Shown piece by piece: positions 25,107 through 33,254 of a DNA stretch of 46,149 nt. Below the pieces are notes generated by a model, which saw only the letters and a program-made list of their open reading frames with translations, had not been told where the DNA came from and made no database searches. Position 1 is the stretch's first letter; each line of letters starts with the position of its first letter. The translations under genes and the position numbers were made by a program. The DNA lies in assembly GCA_020832455.1 (NCBI GenBank), contig JAFIEQ010000016.1:1-46149 (forward strand). Reading direction: 5' to 3'. Source of the DNA: Nitriliruptoraceae bacterium (lineage in GTDB: Bacteria; Actinomycetota; Nitriliruptoria; Nitriliruptorales; Nitriliruptoraceae).

Positions 25107-25511
25107 GACGGGACCTTCCGTGTCCGCCCGGTGACGCGGGGCGGGGTGATGGGGAACGCCGCGACGGCACCCAGCGTGGGCCGCGCGGGTCGGGTGATCG
25201 TGTGGTGGGCAGGCCCGTCGGCGGACGGGGTGGGCACGGGCCCGACGGGCTGCCGGGGAGCGGAGGGTGCCGATCGGTGCCGTGGACGGGTCGCGTCCGG
25301 GGCAGGGCAGGTGGTCGCGGTCCGTCGCTGGGCGGTGGACCGGATCCGCGCACGCGTGACGTCCGTCGCCGGGATCGCCGGGGCGCTCGTCACGGGTGCT
25401 GCTCCCGGTACCGCGCAGCGGCGGTACCTCATCCTGATGGGTTCGGGTTGGTTCCCCGGGTGGTGCGCTCCGCGGTGCCGTCGTTGCTGGGGGTGGGACG
25501 GCGCCGCGGCA
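25107..25511. other. 405-bp leader region with a 22-bp palindrome
   Basis: No convincing gene. The notable element is a perfect dyad at 25407-25428 (ggtaccgc, 6-base spacer, gcggtacc), about 300 bp upstream of the tautomerase-like gene. It could be a regulator site or an RNA hairpin. No run of Leu codons indicating a leucine attenuator was seen. Confidence 0.5.
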
Positions 25512-25619
25512 TCAAAGGATGAGCAGGACGAACAGGCCCACGATCAGGACCTGGAGCGCACGCAGCTGCCCGCGACCGGCGTCGGCCGGATCGAGAACGG
25601 GGCTGGAGACGGTGCGCAT
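25512..25619 (-). CDS. Possible 35-residue single-helix membrane peptide
   Basis: A short frame starting ATG and ending TGA encodes a polar N-terminus (MRTVSSPVLDPADAGRGQLR) followed by a hydrophobic helix ALQVLIVGLFVLLIL at the very C-terminus, the form of small tail-anchored peptides. The ribosome site is weak. It lies between the leuCD leader and the divergent GNAT gene. It may be real or a chance frame; conservation in relatives would decide. Confidence 0.3.
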   Translation of the reverse strand: MRTVSSPVLDPADAGRGQLRALQVLIVGLFVLLIL

Positions 25620-25751
25620 GGTGCTGAGTATGTCGACCGCCCCGTGGCGAACGCAACCGGAGCCGCGCGCTCAGCGCGGCGGGCGTGCGGTCATCCCGCG
25701 CGCCGCGGCGGCGGGTAGCGTGCCCGTCGGGCCCGAGCGAAGGGACGTCGG

Positions 25752-26645
25752 GTGGCCGACGAGGCGCTGCTGACCGAGGCGAGTGGGACCGCGCGCGATG
25801 CCGCTGCGGCCGCCGACGTCACGATCGAGGACGTGCACGAGCACCACGTCGCCGCGCGGGCCGCCGCGGTCCTCGACGAGGTCTGGGAGCGCTCCAGTGG
25901 CACCGTGATGAGCCCGGAGGCCCTGACGGCGCTGGCCCACGCCGGCGGCCAGGTCACGATCGCCCGGCGCGGGGAGCGCATCGTCGGTGCCACCGCCGCG
26001 TTCCTGGGGCGCGACGAGGACACCGGGACCACGTTCCTGCACTCCCACGTCACCGGCGTGCCATCGGAACACGCCGGCACCGGCGTCGGACGCGCGCTGA
26101 AGTGGGCGCAACGGCGGTGGTGCCTGGACCGCGACATCGCCGAGGTCCGGTGGACCTTCGATCCGCTCGTGCGGCGCAACGCCGTGCTGAACCTGGTCCT
26201 GCTGGGCGCACAGGCCACCCGCTACGACCTCGACGTGTACGGCCCGATGGACGACGCGCGCAACGCCGGCCTGCCGACGGACCGGCTGGTCGCCGTGTGG
26301 ACGCTCGGTGCGCCCCGGGTGCGCGCGGCGGCGCGCGGTCGCGCGGCGTCTCCGGACCCCGTGGGCCTGCGGCACGCCGGCGCCGAGGTGGCCCTCGAGG
26401 TCGGCGAGGACGGCGCACCGATCCGCCACACGACCAGCGCTCCGCGGCAACTGGTGCGGATCCCCCCGGACATCGAGCAGCTGCGGGCCGAGGACCGGGC
26501 GCTGGCGGCCGCCTGGGCGCAGGCACTGCGCGACACCCTCGGCGCGGCCCTCTCGGACGGCGCCCGGCTCAGCGGGTTCACCCGGGACGGTTGGTACGCG
26601 CTCGCGCGTCCCGGTGGCGTGACCGAGCTCGCGGACCGGGCATGA
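25752..26645 (+). CDS. GNAT acyltransferase (COG3375-like)
   Basis: A 297-residue GNAT-superfamily protein. The N-terminal part has the acyl-CoA loop HVTGVPSEHAGTGVGRALKWAQRRWCLDRDI (about residues 97-127) and then IAEVRWTFDPLVRRNAVLNLVLLGA, a stretch I associate with COG3375 proteins. The C-terminus (VRIPPDIEQLRAEDRALAAAWAQALRDTL) is also characteristic of them. In Geobacillus a relative is the succinyl-CoA:D-amino acid N-succinyltransferase that works with N-succinylamino acid racemase. Here the next gene, overlapping by 4 bp, is just such a racemase-like enolase, which supports the reading. GTG start, with a TAGCGT 31-36 bases upstream (25716-25721). Confidence 0.82.
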   Translation: MADEALLTEASGTARDAAAAADVTIEDVHEHHVAARAAAVLDEVWERSSGTVMSPEALTALAHAGGQVTIARRGERIVGATAAFLGRDEDTGTTFLHSHVTGVPSEHAGTGVGRALKWAQRRWCLDRDIAEVRWTFDPLVRRNAVLNLVLLGAQATRYDLDVYGPMDDARNAGLPTDRLVAVWTLGAPRVRAAARGRAASPDPVGLRHAGAEVALEVGEDGAPIRHTTSAPRQLVRIPPDIEQLRAEDRALAAAWAQALRDTLGAALSDGARLSGFTRDGWYALARPGGVTELADRA

Positions 26646-27808
26646 ACGCCCCGGCCGACCCCACCCCGAGCCTCCCGGCGCTGCCCGCGGTCACGCTGGA
26701 GGCCGTCGAGCTCGTCCGGGTCCGGGTCCCTCTGGTCCGGGCGTTCACGACCTCGTTCGGGCGCCAGACCGAACGCGACGTCCTGCTGATCCGGGTCGAG
26801 GCCGCTGGGGCCACCGGCTGGGGTGAGGTCGTGACCACGGCGGCGCCGCGTTACAACGAGGAGTTCACCGACGGGGCGGCCCTGGTGTTGCGCGATCACC
26901 TGGTCCCGCAGCTCGTGGCCGACGGACGCACCCTGGGTGCTGCGGAGGTGCCCGGGCGCCTGGCCGGCATCGTCGGCCACCGCATGGCGCGTGCCGCGTT
27001 GGAGGTGGCCGTGCTCGACGCCGGGCTGCGGGCCGCCGGGCGCCGGCTGGCGGACCACCTCGGCGCGGTCGTCGACCGGGTCCCCGCCGGGGTCTCGGTC
27101 GGGATCCCGGACGGCGGGATCGGGGAGCTGTGCACGCAGGTGGCGGGCTACCTCGACGAGGGCTACCTGCGGATCAAGGCGAAGATCGAACCGGGCTTCG
27201 ACCTGGCCCCGATGCGGGCGCTGCGGGAGCTCGTCGGACCGGACGTCGACCTGCAGGTGGATGCCAACGCCGCCTACGACCCCGACGATGCCCGCCACCT
27301 CGCCGCCTTGGACGCCCTGGACGAGCTCGGGCTGACGATGCTCGAGCAGCCGTTCGCCGCGAACCGCATCGGCGACCACGCACGACACGCCGCGCGCTGG
27401 CGGACACCGATCTGCCTGGACGAGTCGATCCACGACGTGCACGATGCGGTCGACGCCGTGGAGCGCGGCGCGGCCCACATCATCAACATCAAGCTCGGCC
27501 GCGTCGGTGGTCTGGTGGAGTCCCTGCGGATCCGGGACGCGTGTCGGGCCCGTGGCGTGCCGGTGTGGTGCGGGGGCATGCTGGAGACGGGGGTCGGGCG
27601 GGCTGCCAACGTCGCACTGGCCGCCTGCGACGGGTTCGTGCTGCCCGGCGACACCTCCGCGTCCGACCGCTACTTCGCGACGGACCTGACCGACCCCTTC
27701 GTGCTCGAGGACGGCCACCTCGCCGTGCCCTCCGGCCCCGGGATCGGGCGCGTCCCGGCCGGCGAACGACTGGTCGGGGCCGAGCGCACGTCGCTGTTGC
27801 ACCCCTGA
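26642..27808 (+). CDS. OSBS / N-succinylamino acid racemase-like enolase
   Basis: Enolase-superfamily enzyme of 388 residues, MenC/NSAR group. Catalytic features in order: YLRIKAKIEPGFD (KxK, first acid-base Lys), LQVDANAAY (metal Asp), LEQPF (metal Glu), ICLDESI (metal Asp), and IINIKLGRVGGL (second Lys), all between about residues 175 and 285. This group makes o-succinylbenzoate for menaquinone, racemises N-succinylamino acids, or both. Overlap with the COG3375-type GNAT gene favours the D-amino-acid inversion role, but no men genes are in view to settle it. The ATG overlaps the GNAT stop. Confidence 0.88.
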   Translation: MNAPADPTPSLPALPAVTLEAVELVRVRVPLVRAFTTSFGRQTERDVLLIRVEAAGATGWGEVVTTAAPRYNEEFTDGAALVLRDHLVPQLVADGRTLGAAEVPGRLAGIVGHRMARAALEVAVLDAGLRAAGRRLADHLGAVVDRVPAGVSVGIPDGGIGELCTQVAGYLDEGYLRIKAKIEPGFDLAPMRALRELVGPDVDLQVDANAAYDPDDARHLAALDALDELGLTMLEQPFAANRIGDHARHAARWRTPICLDESIHDVHDAVDAVERGAAHIINIKLGRVGGLVESLRIRDACRARGVPVWCGGMLETGVGRAANVALAACDGFVLPGDTSASDRYFATDLTDPFVLEDGHLAVPSGPGIGRVPAGERLVGAERTSLLHP

Positions 27809-27832
27809 CACCCGCGACCGACGAGGCCCCGC

Positions 27833-28900
27833 ATGCCCTTCCCCCTCGACGCCCCGATCGAGCCGATGCTGGCGAAGCTCGCCCGCGACCTGCCGGAGGG
27901 CGAGCTGCTGTTCGAGCCGAAGTGGGACGGCTTCCGGTGCCTGGTCTTCCGCGACGGCGACGAGCTGTTGCTCCAGAGCCGTGCGAAGAAGCCACTCGAC
28001 CGCTACTTCCCGGAGCTGCAGGGGCCGCTGCGGGCACTGCTCCCCGACCGGGTCGTGCTGGACGGGGAGCTGGTGGTACCGGTGGGCACGGAGCTGGACT
28101 TCGACGCGCTGTCCAACCGCATCCACCCGGCGGCGTCCCGCGTGGAACTGCTCGCCCGCGAGACGCCCGCCCGGTTCGTGGCGTTCGACCTGCTCGCGGT
28201 CGGTGACGAGGACCTCACCGCGGCACCGTTCGCGCAGCGGCGGGCACGGCTCGAGGAGGTGTTGGACGGCGTCACGCCACCCGTCCACCTCACCCCCGCC
28301 ACGCGCGACCACGCCACCGCCCGGGACTGGTTCGTGCGCTTCGAGGGTGCGGGGCTCGACGGGGTCATCGCCAAGCCGCTCACCGACCCGTACGCGCCGG
28401 GCAAGCGCACCCTGGTCAAGGTCAAGCAGCGGCGCACGGCGGACGTCGCGGTCGGGGGGTTCCGCTGGCACAAGGACGGGGAGGGCATCGGCTCGCTGCT
28501 GCTCGGCCTCTACGACGACGAGGACCGCCTCGTGCACATCGGGGTCGCGTCGTCGTTCTCCGCGGCGCGCCGTCGCGAGCTCGTCGACGAGGTCGCCTCG
28601 CACCGCATCGACGCGGACGAGGCGCCCAGCCACCCCTGGATCGACGCCGACGGGGACGGCACCGACGCGACCCCGCGTGGCGCGCACCGCTGGTCGGGCA
28701 AGCGCGACACCGGGTGGGAGCCGCTGCGCCTCGGCCTGGTCGCCGAGGTCGCCTACGAACAGCTGCAGGGCGATCGCTTCCGGCACGGGGCCCGGTTCGA
28801 ACGGTGGCGGCCCGACCGGGAGCCGGCGAGCTGCCGCTTCGACCAGCTCGAGGTCCCCCCGCCGGCCGAGCTCACGGATCTGTTCGCCGCCGAGGGCTGA
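27833..28900 (+). CDS. ATP-dependent DNA ligase (LigC-like)
   Basis: A 355-residue nucleotidyltransferase plus OB-fold ligase without extra domains, the form of mycobacterial LigC. The adenylated Lys is in FEPKWDGFRC (Lys30). Motif III-like VVLDGELVV, motif IIIa VAFDLLAV, motif IV GLDGVIAKP, and motif V RTLVKVKQRRTADVAV follow, then the OB domain with GWEPLRLGLVAEVAYEQLQGDRFRHGARFERWR. It acts in nick sealing during repair. It is 24 bp after the racemase-like gene with GAGG before the ATG. A prim-pol gene lies 1.9 kb downstream on the other strand, and the two are often partners in excision repair. Confidence 0.93.
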   Translation: MPFPLDAPIEPMLAKLARDLPEGELLFEPKWDGFRCLVFRDGDELLLQSRAKKPLDRYFPELQGPLRALLPDRVVLDGELVVPVGTELDFDALSNRIHPAASRVELLARETPARFVAFDLLAVGDEDLTAAPFAQRRARLEEVLDGVTPPVHLTPATRDHATARDWFVRFEGAGLDGVIAKPLTDPYAPGKRTLVKVKQRRTADVAVGGFRWHKDGEGIGSLLLGLYDDEDRLVHIGVASSFSAARRRELVDEVASHRIDADEAPSHPWIDADGDGTDATPRGAHRWSGKRDTGWEPLRLGLVAEVAYEQLQGDRFRHGARFERWRPDREPASCRFDQLEVPPPAELTDLFAAEG

Positions 28901-28918
28901 GCCGCCCCCACGACGGGG

Positions 28919-28943
28919 GGTGCCCGCCACGAGGGCGGGCACC
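28919..28943. terminator. Bidirectional hairpin terminator (ligase / fasciclin)
   Basis: A perfect 10-bp stem (28919-28928 with 28934-28943) and a 5-base loop (acgag) lie midway between the stops of two convergent genes, 19 bases after the ligase stop. It lacks a T tract, as is usual here, but position and strength argue for termination in both directions. Confidence 0.7.
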
Positions 28944-28963
28944 AGCGGTGAGGGCGTCGTGCG

Positions 28964-29572
28964 CTACGGCAGCAGCACCGTGTCGATGACGTGGACCACG
29001 CCGTTCGACGCGGAGATGTTGGCATCGATGATGGTTGCCGAGTTCTCGCTCGCAGTGATGCCACCCTGCGTGTCGACCGAGAAGGTCGCGCCATCGAGGA
29101 GCGTGCTGATCGTTCGGGTGTTCTGGCGCGGGACGACGCTGTTGGATGCCCGGCGCCCATCGGTCACGTGGTAGCTCACGACGGCTTCGATCGTGCCGGG
29201 ACCCAGCAGATCATCGATCGCGGCGAACGGGCCCTCGGCGGCGAGGATGTCAGCGTCGAGGTCTGCGGAGAGCGCGCCGACCAGCGCGCCGAACGCAGCG
29301 TCGGTCGGGGCGAACACGGTGTACTGGTCCGAGTCGAACAGCCCAGCAACGAGGGCGCTGTCCGGGTTCGTGCCCGCGATGTAGAGGACCGCGTCGAGCA
29401 GCAGCGTGAACTCGGCCTCCTCTCCGGCGCTCGCGGACGCGATGACGATGTCGGTGATGGAGTCGTCGCCCGGCACGACCCCGGCGGGTGGCCCGCCTCG
29501 GGCGACGGCGGGGGCGGCGAGCATGCCGACGAGCAGGAGCGCGGCCATGGCCGCGATGAACGAACGCTTCAT
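28964..29572 (-). CDS. Secreted fasciclin (FAS1) domain protein
   Basis: A 202-residue exported protein with one FAS1 domain. The signal peptide is MKRSFIAAMAALLLVGMLAAPAVA, probably cleaved after AVA. The FAS1 domain has YTVFAPTDAAFGALVGAL (H1 motif), VVSYHVTDGRRAS (the YH motif), and ends ANISASNGVVHVIDTVLLP (H2). FAS1 proteins mediate adhesion or matrix contacts. There is no lipobox or membrane anchor, so it should be released. GGAG is about 11 bases before the ATG. It is divergent from lgt, with 256 bp between holding no further gene. Confidence 0.92.
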   Translation of the reverse strand: MKRSFIAAMAALLLVGMLAAPAVARGGPPAGVVPGDDSITDIVIASASAGEEAEFTLLLDAVLYIAGTNPDSALVAGLFDSDQYTVFAPTDAAFGALVGALSADLDADILAAEGPFAAIDDLLGPGTIEAVVSYHVTDGRRASNSVVPRQNTRTISTLLDGATFSVDTQGGITASENSATIIDANISASNGVVHVIDTVLLP

Positions 29573-29828
29573 GGTGGATCGTCTCCGACGGAGGTGGGTG
29601 GGGCAGACATCGCAGGTACGACCCGGGCGGTCGGCCGGGCTCGGTCCCACCCCTTCCCGGCGGCCTGTGCGCACGTGCGGGCGCGCCGGGCGTGGCACGA
29701 CCCACCGACGGTGCTCGTGGATGACCAGCAGTCACCTGCCTGGGACGGCTCGCACCCTTCTCCCCTCAGGCGCCTCGCGCCGGCGGCGGCCCGCTACCGT
29801 CGGCCCGCTCCCCGACCGAGGTCCCGCC

Positions 29829-30809
29829 GTGCCCGTGTTCGCGCAGATCCCGCCCCCGCCGTTCCAGGGCATCCCGCTCGGACCGCTGGACCTGCGGATG
29901 TACGGCCTGGTCATCGCGGTCGGTGCGCTGCTGGGGCTGCGCCTGACGATGACCCGCTACGAGCGGTTCGGCGGCGACCCGGACCTGGCGGAGAAGGCCG
30001 GGCTGATCGCCCTGGCCGGCGGGTTCCTCGGCGCGCGCATCGGGTACGTCATCCCCCGCTTCCTCGGTGACGGCGGCTTCGTCGAGCGGCCGCTGGACAT
30101 CCTGGCGATCTGGCAGGGGGGCCTGGCGTTCTTCGGGGGACTCATCGGCGGGGCGCTCGCCGTCATCGTCTACCTGCACCTCAAGGGTGTCCGCCTGTGG
30201 CCGTTCGCCGACGCGATCGCCCCGGGACTGCCACTGGCGCAGGCCTTCGGCCGGTGGGGCAACTACTTCAACCAGGAGCTGTTCGGGCGTCCCACGGACC
30301 TGCCCTGGGCCCTGCGGGTCGACCCGATCCCGGCGTCCACGGCCGCCCGGTTCCCGGGAGCGACGACCTTCCACCCGACGTTCCTGTACGAGTCGCTGTG
30401 GAACCTCGCGCTGGTCGGGGTCATCCTGGCGGTCGACCGGGCGGGCTGGCTCCGCCGGCGCGGCTCGCTGTTCTTCATCTACCTGATCGGCTACGGGATC
30501 GGCCGCGGGTGGGTCGAGGCGCTGCGGGTCGACACCGCGGAGCGCTACCCCGCGGTCTGGGGGCTGACGGAGTGGGGGCTGTCGCGCAACAACTGGATCG
30601 CGATCGCGACCGCGCTGGTCGGGGTCGTGGGCCTGATCCTCTGGGAGCGGCGCGGTGCCGGGGAACTGATCGCCCGCGGGCCGGCCAGCGACCCGGAGTT
30701 CGGCGACGCCGAGGGTGAGGCGCTCGACGCGCTCGATGCCGCCGACGCGGACCACGCGGACGACGCGGACGACGAGACCGACGAGACCGACGAGGGCCAC
30801 GGACGCTGA
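29829..30809 (+). CDS. lgt: Prolipoprotein diacylglyceryl transferase
   Basis: Integral membrane enzyme of 326 residues that adds diacylglycerol to the lipobox Cys of prolipoproteins, such as the one at 34724-36799. The signature AQAFGRWGNYFNQELFG is near residues 137-153, after WQGGLAFFGGLIGG. About seven membrane helices are visible and the first begins RMYGLVIAVGALLG. The last about 45 residues are an acidic Asp/Glu/Ala tail with repeated DDAD and ETDE units, probably disordered. The GTG start has GAGG upstream. The gene ends 8 bp from the stop of the convergent prim-pol gene. A TACCGT at 29795-29800 could be its -10. Confidence 0.95.
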   Translation: MPVFAQIPPPPFQGIPLGPLDLRMYGLVIAVGALLGLRLTMTRYERFGGDPDLAEKAGLIALAGGFLGARIGYVIPRFLGDGGFVERPLDILAIWQGGLAFFGGLIGGALAVIVYLHLKGVRLWPFADAIAPGLPLAQAFGRWGNYFNQELFGRPTDLPWALRVDPIPASTAARFPGATTFHPTFLYESLWNLALVGVILAVDRAGWLRRRGSLFFIYLIGYGIGRGWVEALRVDTAERYPAVWGLTEWGLSRNNWIAIATALVGVVGLILWERRGAGELIARGPASDPEFGDAEGEALDALDAADADHADDADDETDETDEGHGR

Positions 30810-30817
30810 CCTCGCGG

Positions 30818-31849
30818 TCAGTCCGTCGCGCGGCGGCGGGAGGGTGGCACGCGCGGCGGCTCGTGGGGCAGCTTCGGGTAGTGCGGGGGAAGCGGCAGGT
30901 CCCCGAGCCCGTCGGCGTGGTCCGCGGCCGCGAGCCCGAGCAGGCCGTCCAGGGACGAGGTCGCACGGTCGAGCCCGGCCATCGGGTCGTCGCGCTCCCC
31001 GATCAGCGCCGGCAGGGTCGTGATGGTCGCGTCCTGCGGCTCGACGTCGACCACCTCGGCCCAGGTGACCGGCAGGGACACCCGCGCGTCGGCCACCGGC
31101 CGGACCGCGTAGGCGGCCGCGGTGGTGCGGTCCCACAGGTTCTGGTTGTAGTCGAGGAACACGCGGGCGCCGCGCTCCTCCTTCCACCACGCCGAGGTGG
31201 CCAGGTCCGGGAGCCGGCGCTCGACCTCACGGGCGAGCGCGACGGCGGCGGCGCGCACCTCCACGTAGCTGCGGCGCTCGATCCGCACGAGCACGTGGAT
31301 CCCGCTGGCACCCGAGGTCTTCGGGTACCCGGTGATCCCGTGCTCGTCGAGGACCTCACCGACGACGACCGCGACCCGACGGACCGCGTCGAAGCCGACC
31401 TCCGGAGCCGGGTCGAGGTCGATCCGCAGCTCATCGGGCTCGTCGAAGAGCCCATCGGGATCGAGCGGCGAGAACCACGCCTGGCGGACCGACCACGGGT
31501 GCACCGTGATCGCGCCGAGGTTCACCGACCACAACACGTCCGCCAGCGACGCCGGACACAGCTCGGTCGCGGTCCGGCCGGACCCGAAGGTCACGTCCGC
31601 GGTCGCCAACCAGTCCGGCCGGGACGCGGGTAGCCGCTTCTGCACGAAGGACGTGCCACCGACCCCGTCGGGGAAGCGCTCGAGGTTGCAGGGCCGTCCC
31701 TGCACGTGCGGGAGCAACAGCGGCGCGACCCGCCGGTAGTGCTCCACCACGTCGAGCTTGGTCAGGCCCACCTCGGGGAAGTAGGGCTTGTCCGGCGAGC
31801 TGATGCGCACCTCGCAGTCGTCGACCTCGAGGACCAGCGCATCGGCCAC
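30818..31849 (-). CDS. LigD-type polymerase domain protein (prim-pol)
   Basis: Stand-alone archaeo-eukaryotic primase-like polymerase of 343 residues, the family of LigD-Pol and Prim-PolC. Landmarks are the N-terminal ISSPDKPYFPEVGLTKLDVVEHYRRVAP and GGTSFVQKRLP; the catalytic DLDP in DELRIDLDPAPEVGFD (near residues 138-150); KTSGASGIHVLV; and RVFLDYNQNL with the third acidic residue. It could fill short gaps with ribo- or deoxyribonucleotides in repair and partner the LigC-like ligase at 27833-28900. No Ku gene is in the window. The GTG begins 3 bases after the EAL gene stop, so the two are almost certainly one transcript. Confidence 0.93.
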   Translation of the reverse strand: MADALVLEVDDCEVRISSPDKPYFPEVGLTKLDVVEHYRRVAPLLLPHVQGRPCNLERFPDGVGGTSFVQKRLPASRPDWLATADVTFGSGRTATELCPASLADVLWSVNLGAITVHPWSVRQAWFSPLDPDGLFDEPDELRIDLDPAPEVGFDAVRRVAVVVGEVLDEHGITGYPKTSGASGIHVLVRIERRSYVEVRAAAVALAREVERRLPDLATSAWWKEERGARVFLDYNQNLWDRTTAAAYAVRPVADARVSLPVTWAEVVDVEPQDATITTLPALIGERDDPMAGLDRATSSLDGLLGLAAADHADGLGDLPLPPHYPKLPHEPPRVPPSRRRATD

Positions 31850-31852
31850 GGC

Positions 31853-33019
31853 TCAGGCCAGCACGGAGGCGGGCGCGCCGGGCGCGTGCGCCCCGGTCGC
31901 CGCGGTGCCCGGCATCGACGCGCCGGCGACGGGGGCGGTCGCGTGCTCGGAGGGAGCGCCCTCCCGGTAGACGGGTCGGCCGAAGTGCCACCCCTGTCCG
32001 AGATCCGCGCCCAGTCGGGTGACGACCTCGGCCTGCTGCTCGGTCTCGATGCCCTCGGCGACGACCTCCGCACCGATCCCATGGGAGAGGTCGATGATGG
32101 CGCGCACCACGGCTGCCGAGCTCGGGTCCGGCAACGCCTGGATCAGCGCCATGTCGATCTTGACGACGTCGGGCCGGAGCGTGGCGACGAGGTTGAGGCT
32201 CGAGTACCCGCTGCCGACGTCATCGAGCGCGATACGTGCGCCGCGCTGCCGGTAGTGCTCGACGACCGTGGAGAGGTGGCCGACGTCGCTGGTGCGGTGG
32301 GTCTCGACGACCTCGAACACGACCTGCTCGAGCGGGATCCCGAACCGCTTGGCGGCGCGGGTGGTGGTCGCGAGACAGACCTCGGGTCGGTAGACGCTGG
32401 TGGGGACGAAGTTGATGAACAACCGCTGGTCGTCGAGCCATCCGGACGCGTCGCGCAGCGCGGTCTCCCGGCCGATGCGGTCCAGGACGTTGGTCCAGCC
32501 GCCTGCGGCGGCCGCGCCGAAGAGGTCGCCCGCGGGGACCTCGTCGCCGTCGGGGGTGTGGGCGCGAAGCAGCGCCTCGTGCCCGATGACCGAGCGGTCG
32601 TGCAGATCGACGATCGGCTGGAACCGGGACCGGAACGCGGCCTCGTCCTCGACCAGCCCGGCCAGGTGCGCGTAACGCAGCTGCGCGGCGAGCTCGCCCA
32701 ACGACCGCGCACCGAGCGCCGACTCGAGCATCGTGTCCGGGTCCACCCCGTCGCTCGGCAGCAGCATCGCGCGCGCCTCGGCCCGCTCCGGGGTGGTCAG
32801 AGCGGCGTCGAGCTGGAGGACCAGGGAGGTCGCGGCCACGCCACGCAGCAGCAGGATGCGACCGTCGGCGATGACGTTGGCCTCCGCGCCGACACTCTCG
32901 GCGACCTCCGCCAGCGCCCGGATCGTGTGGCCCGTCGCCGACCGGACGACGACCAGGTCGCCCTCCGCGCTGCCTGGCCCACTCCGGCACGCACAGGCAC
33001 CCGTTCCACAGCTACTCAC
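31853..33019 (-). CDS. EAL domain protein with Cys-rich N-terminus
   Basis: A 388-residue protein whose C-terminal two thirds is an EAL domain (c-di-GMP phosphodiesterase family). Residues expected for catalysis look present: EALLRA (about 146), the Asn of FINFVP, the Glu in VFEVVETH, ALDDVGSGYSSL, VVKIDM, AEGIET, and GQGWHFGRP. Hence it may be active, though DDVG replaces the commoner DDFG. The first 130 residues are not recognised. They start with C4, C9 and C11, a possible metal or redox site, then a small alpha/beta region (DLVVVRSATGHTIRALAEV). GAGGT lies 7 bases before the GTG. Transcribed together with the prim-pol gene. Confidence 0.85.
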   Translation of the reverse strand: MSSCGTGACACRSGPGSAEGDLVVVRSATGHTIRALAEVAESVGAEANVIADGRILLLRGVAATSLVLQLDAALTTPERAEARAMLLPSDGVDPDTMLESALGARSLGELAAQLRYAHLAGLVEDEAAFRSRFQPIVDLHDRSVIGHEALLRAHTPDGDEVPAGDLFGAAAAGGWTNVLDRIGRETALRDASGWLDDQRLFINFVPTSVYRPEVCLATTTRAAKRFGIPLEQVVFEVVETHRTSDVGHLSTVVEHYRQRGARIALDDVGSGYSSLNLVATLRPDVVKIDMALIQALPDPSSAAVVRAIIDLSHGIGAEVVAEGIETEQQAEVVTRLGADLGQGWHFGRPVYREGAPSEHATAPVAGASMPGTAATGAHAPGAPASVLA

Positions 33020-33254
33020 GTTCGGACCTCGATGGTCGTTGGTCAGGCAACGGGTCGGCCGGGCGGGGCGTGGACTCAAGGAGATGCGCGTCGAGCGATC
33101 CACGACCGCGGTGTTGGTCGGTCGGCCACGATGCCGCGCTCCCATGCGGACGATCGTCACCTGCGGACAGCTTGGTGGCTGGAGGGTGCTCGTGCAAGCG
33201 CGCGGCCCCGCCAGGAGGCGCTGGCGACGGCGACCGGATGCCCTGGAACTACCC

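Noticed and set aside
25103-25432. 109-codon minus-strand frame whose stop overlaps the tautomerase-like start
   Set aside because: Arg/Pro/Thr/Ala-rich without predicted structure or motif. The ATGA overlap is attractive, but composition looks like a shadow.
24830-25511. Search for a leucine leader peptide or T-box before leuCD
   Set aside because: No short frame with a run of Leu codons and no T-box core sequence was seen; only an isolated palindrome.
33020-33254. Possible extra gene between the EAL and multicopper oxidase genes
   Set aside because: Frames on both strands are short and Arg-rich; one is just an upstream extension of the EAL frame without a ribosome site. The 235 bp are read as a promoter region.
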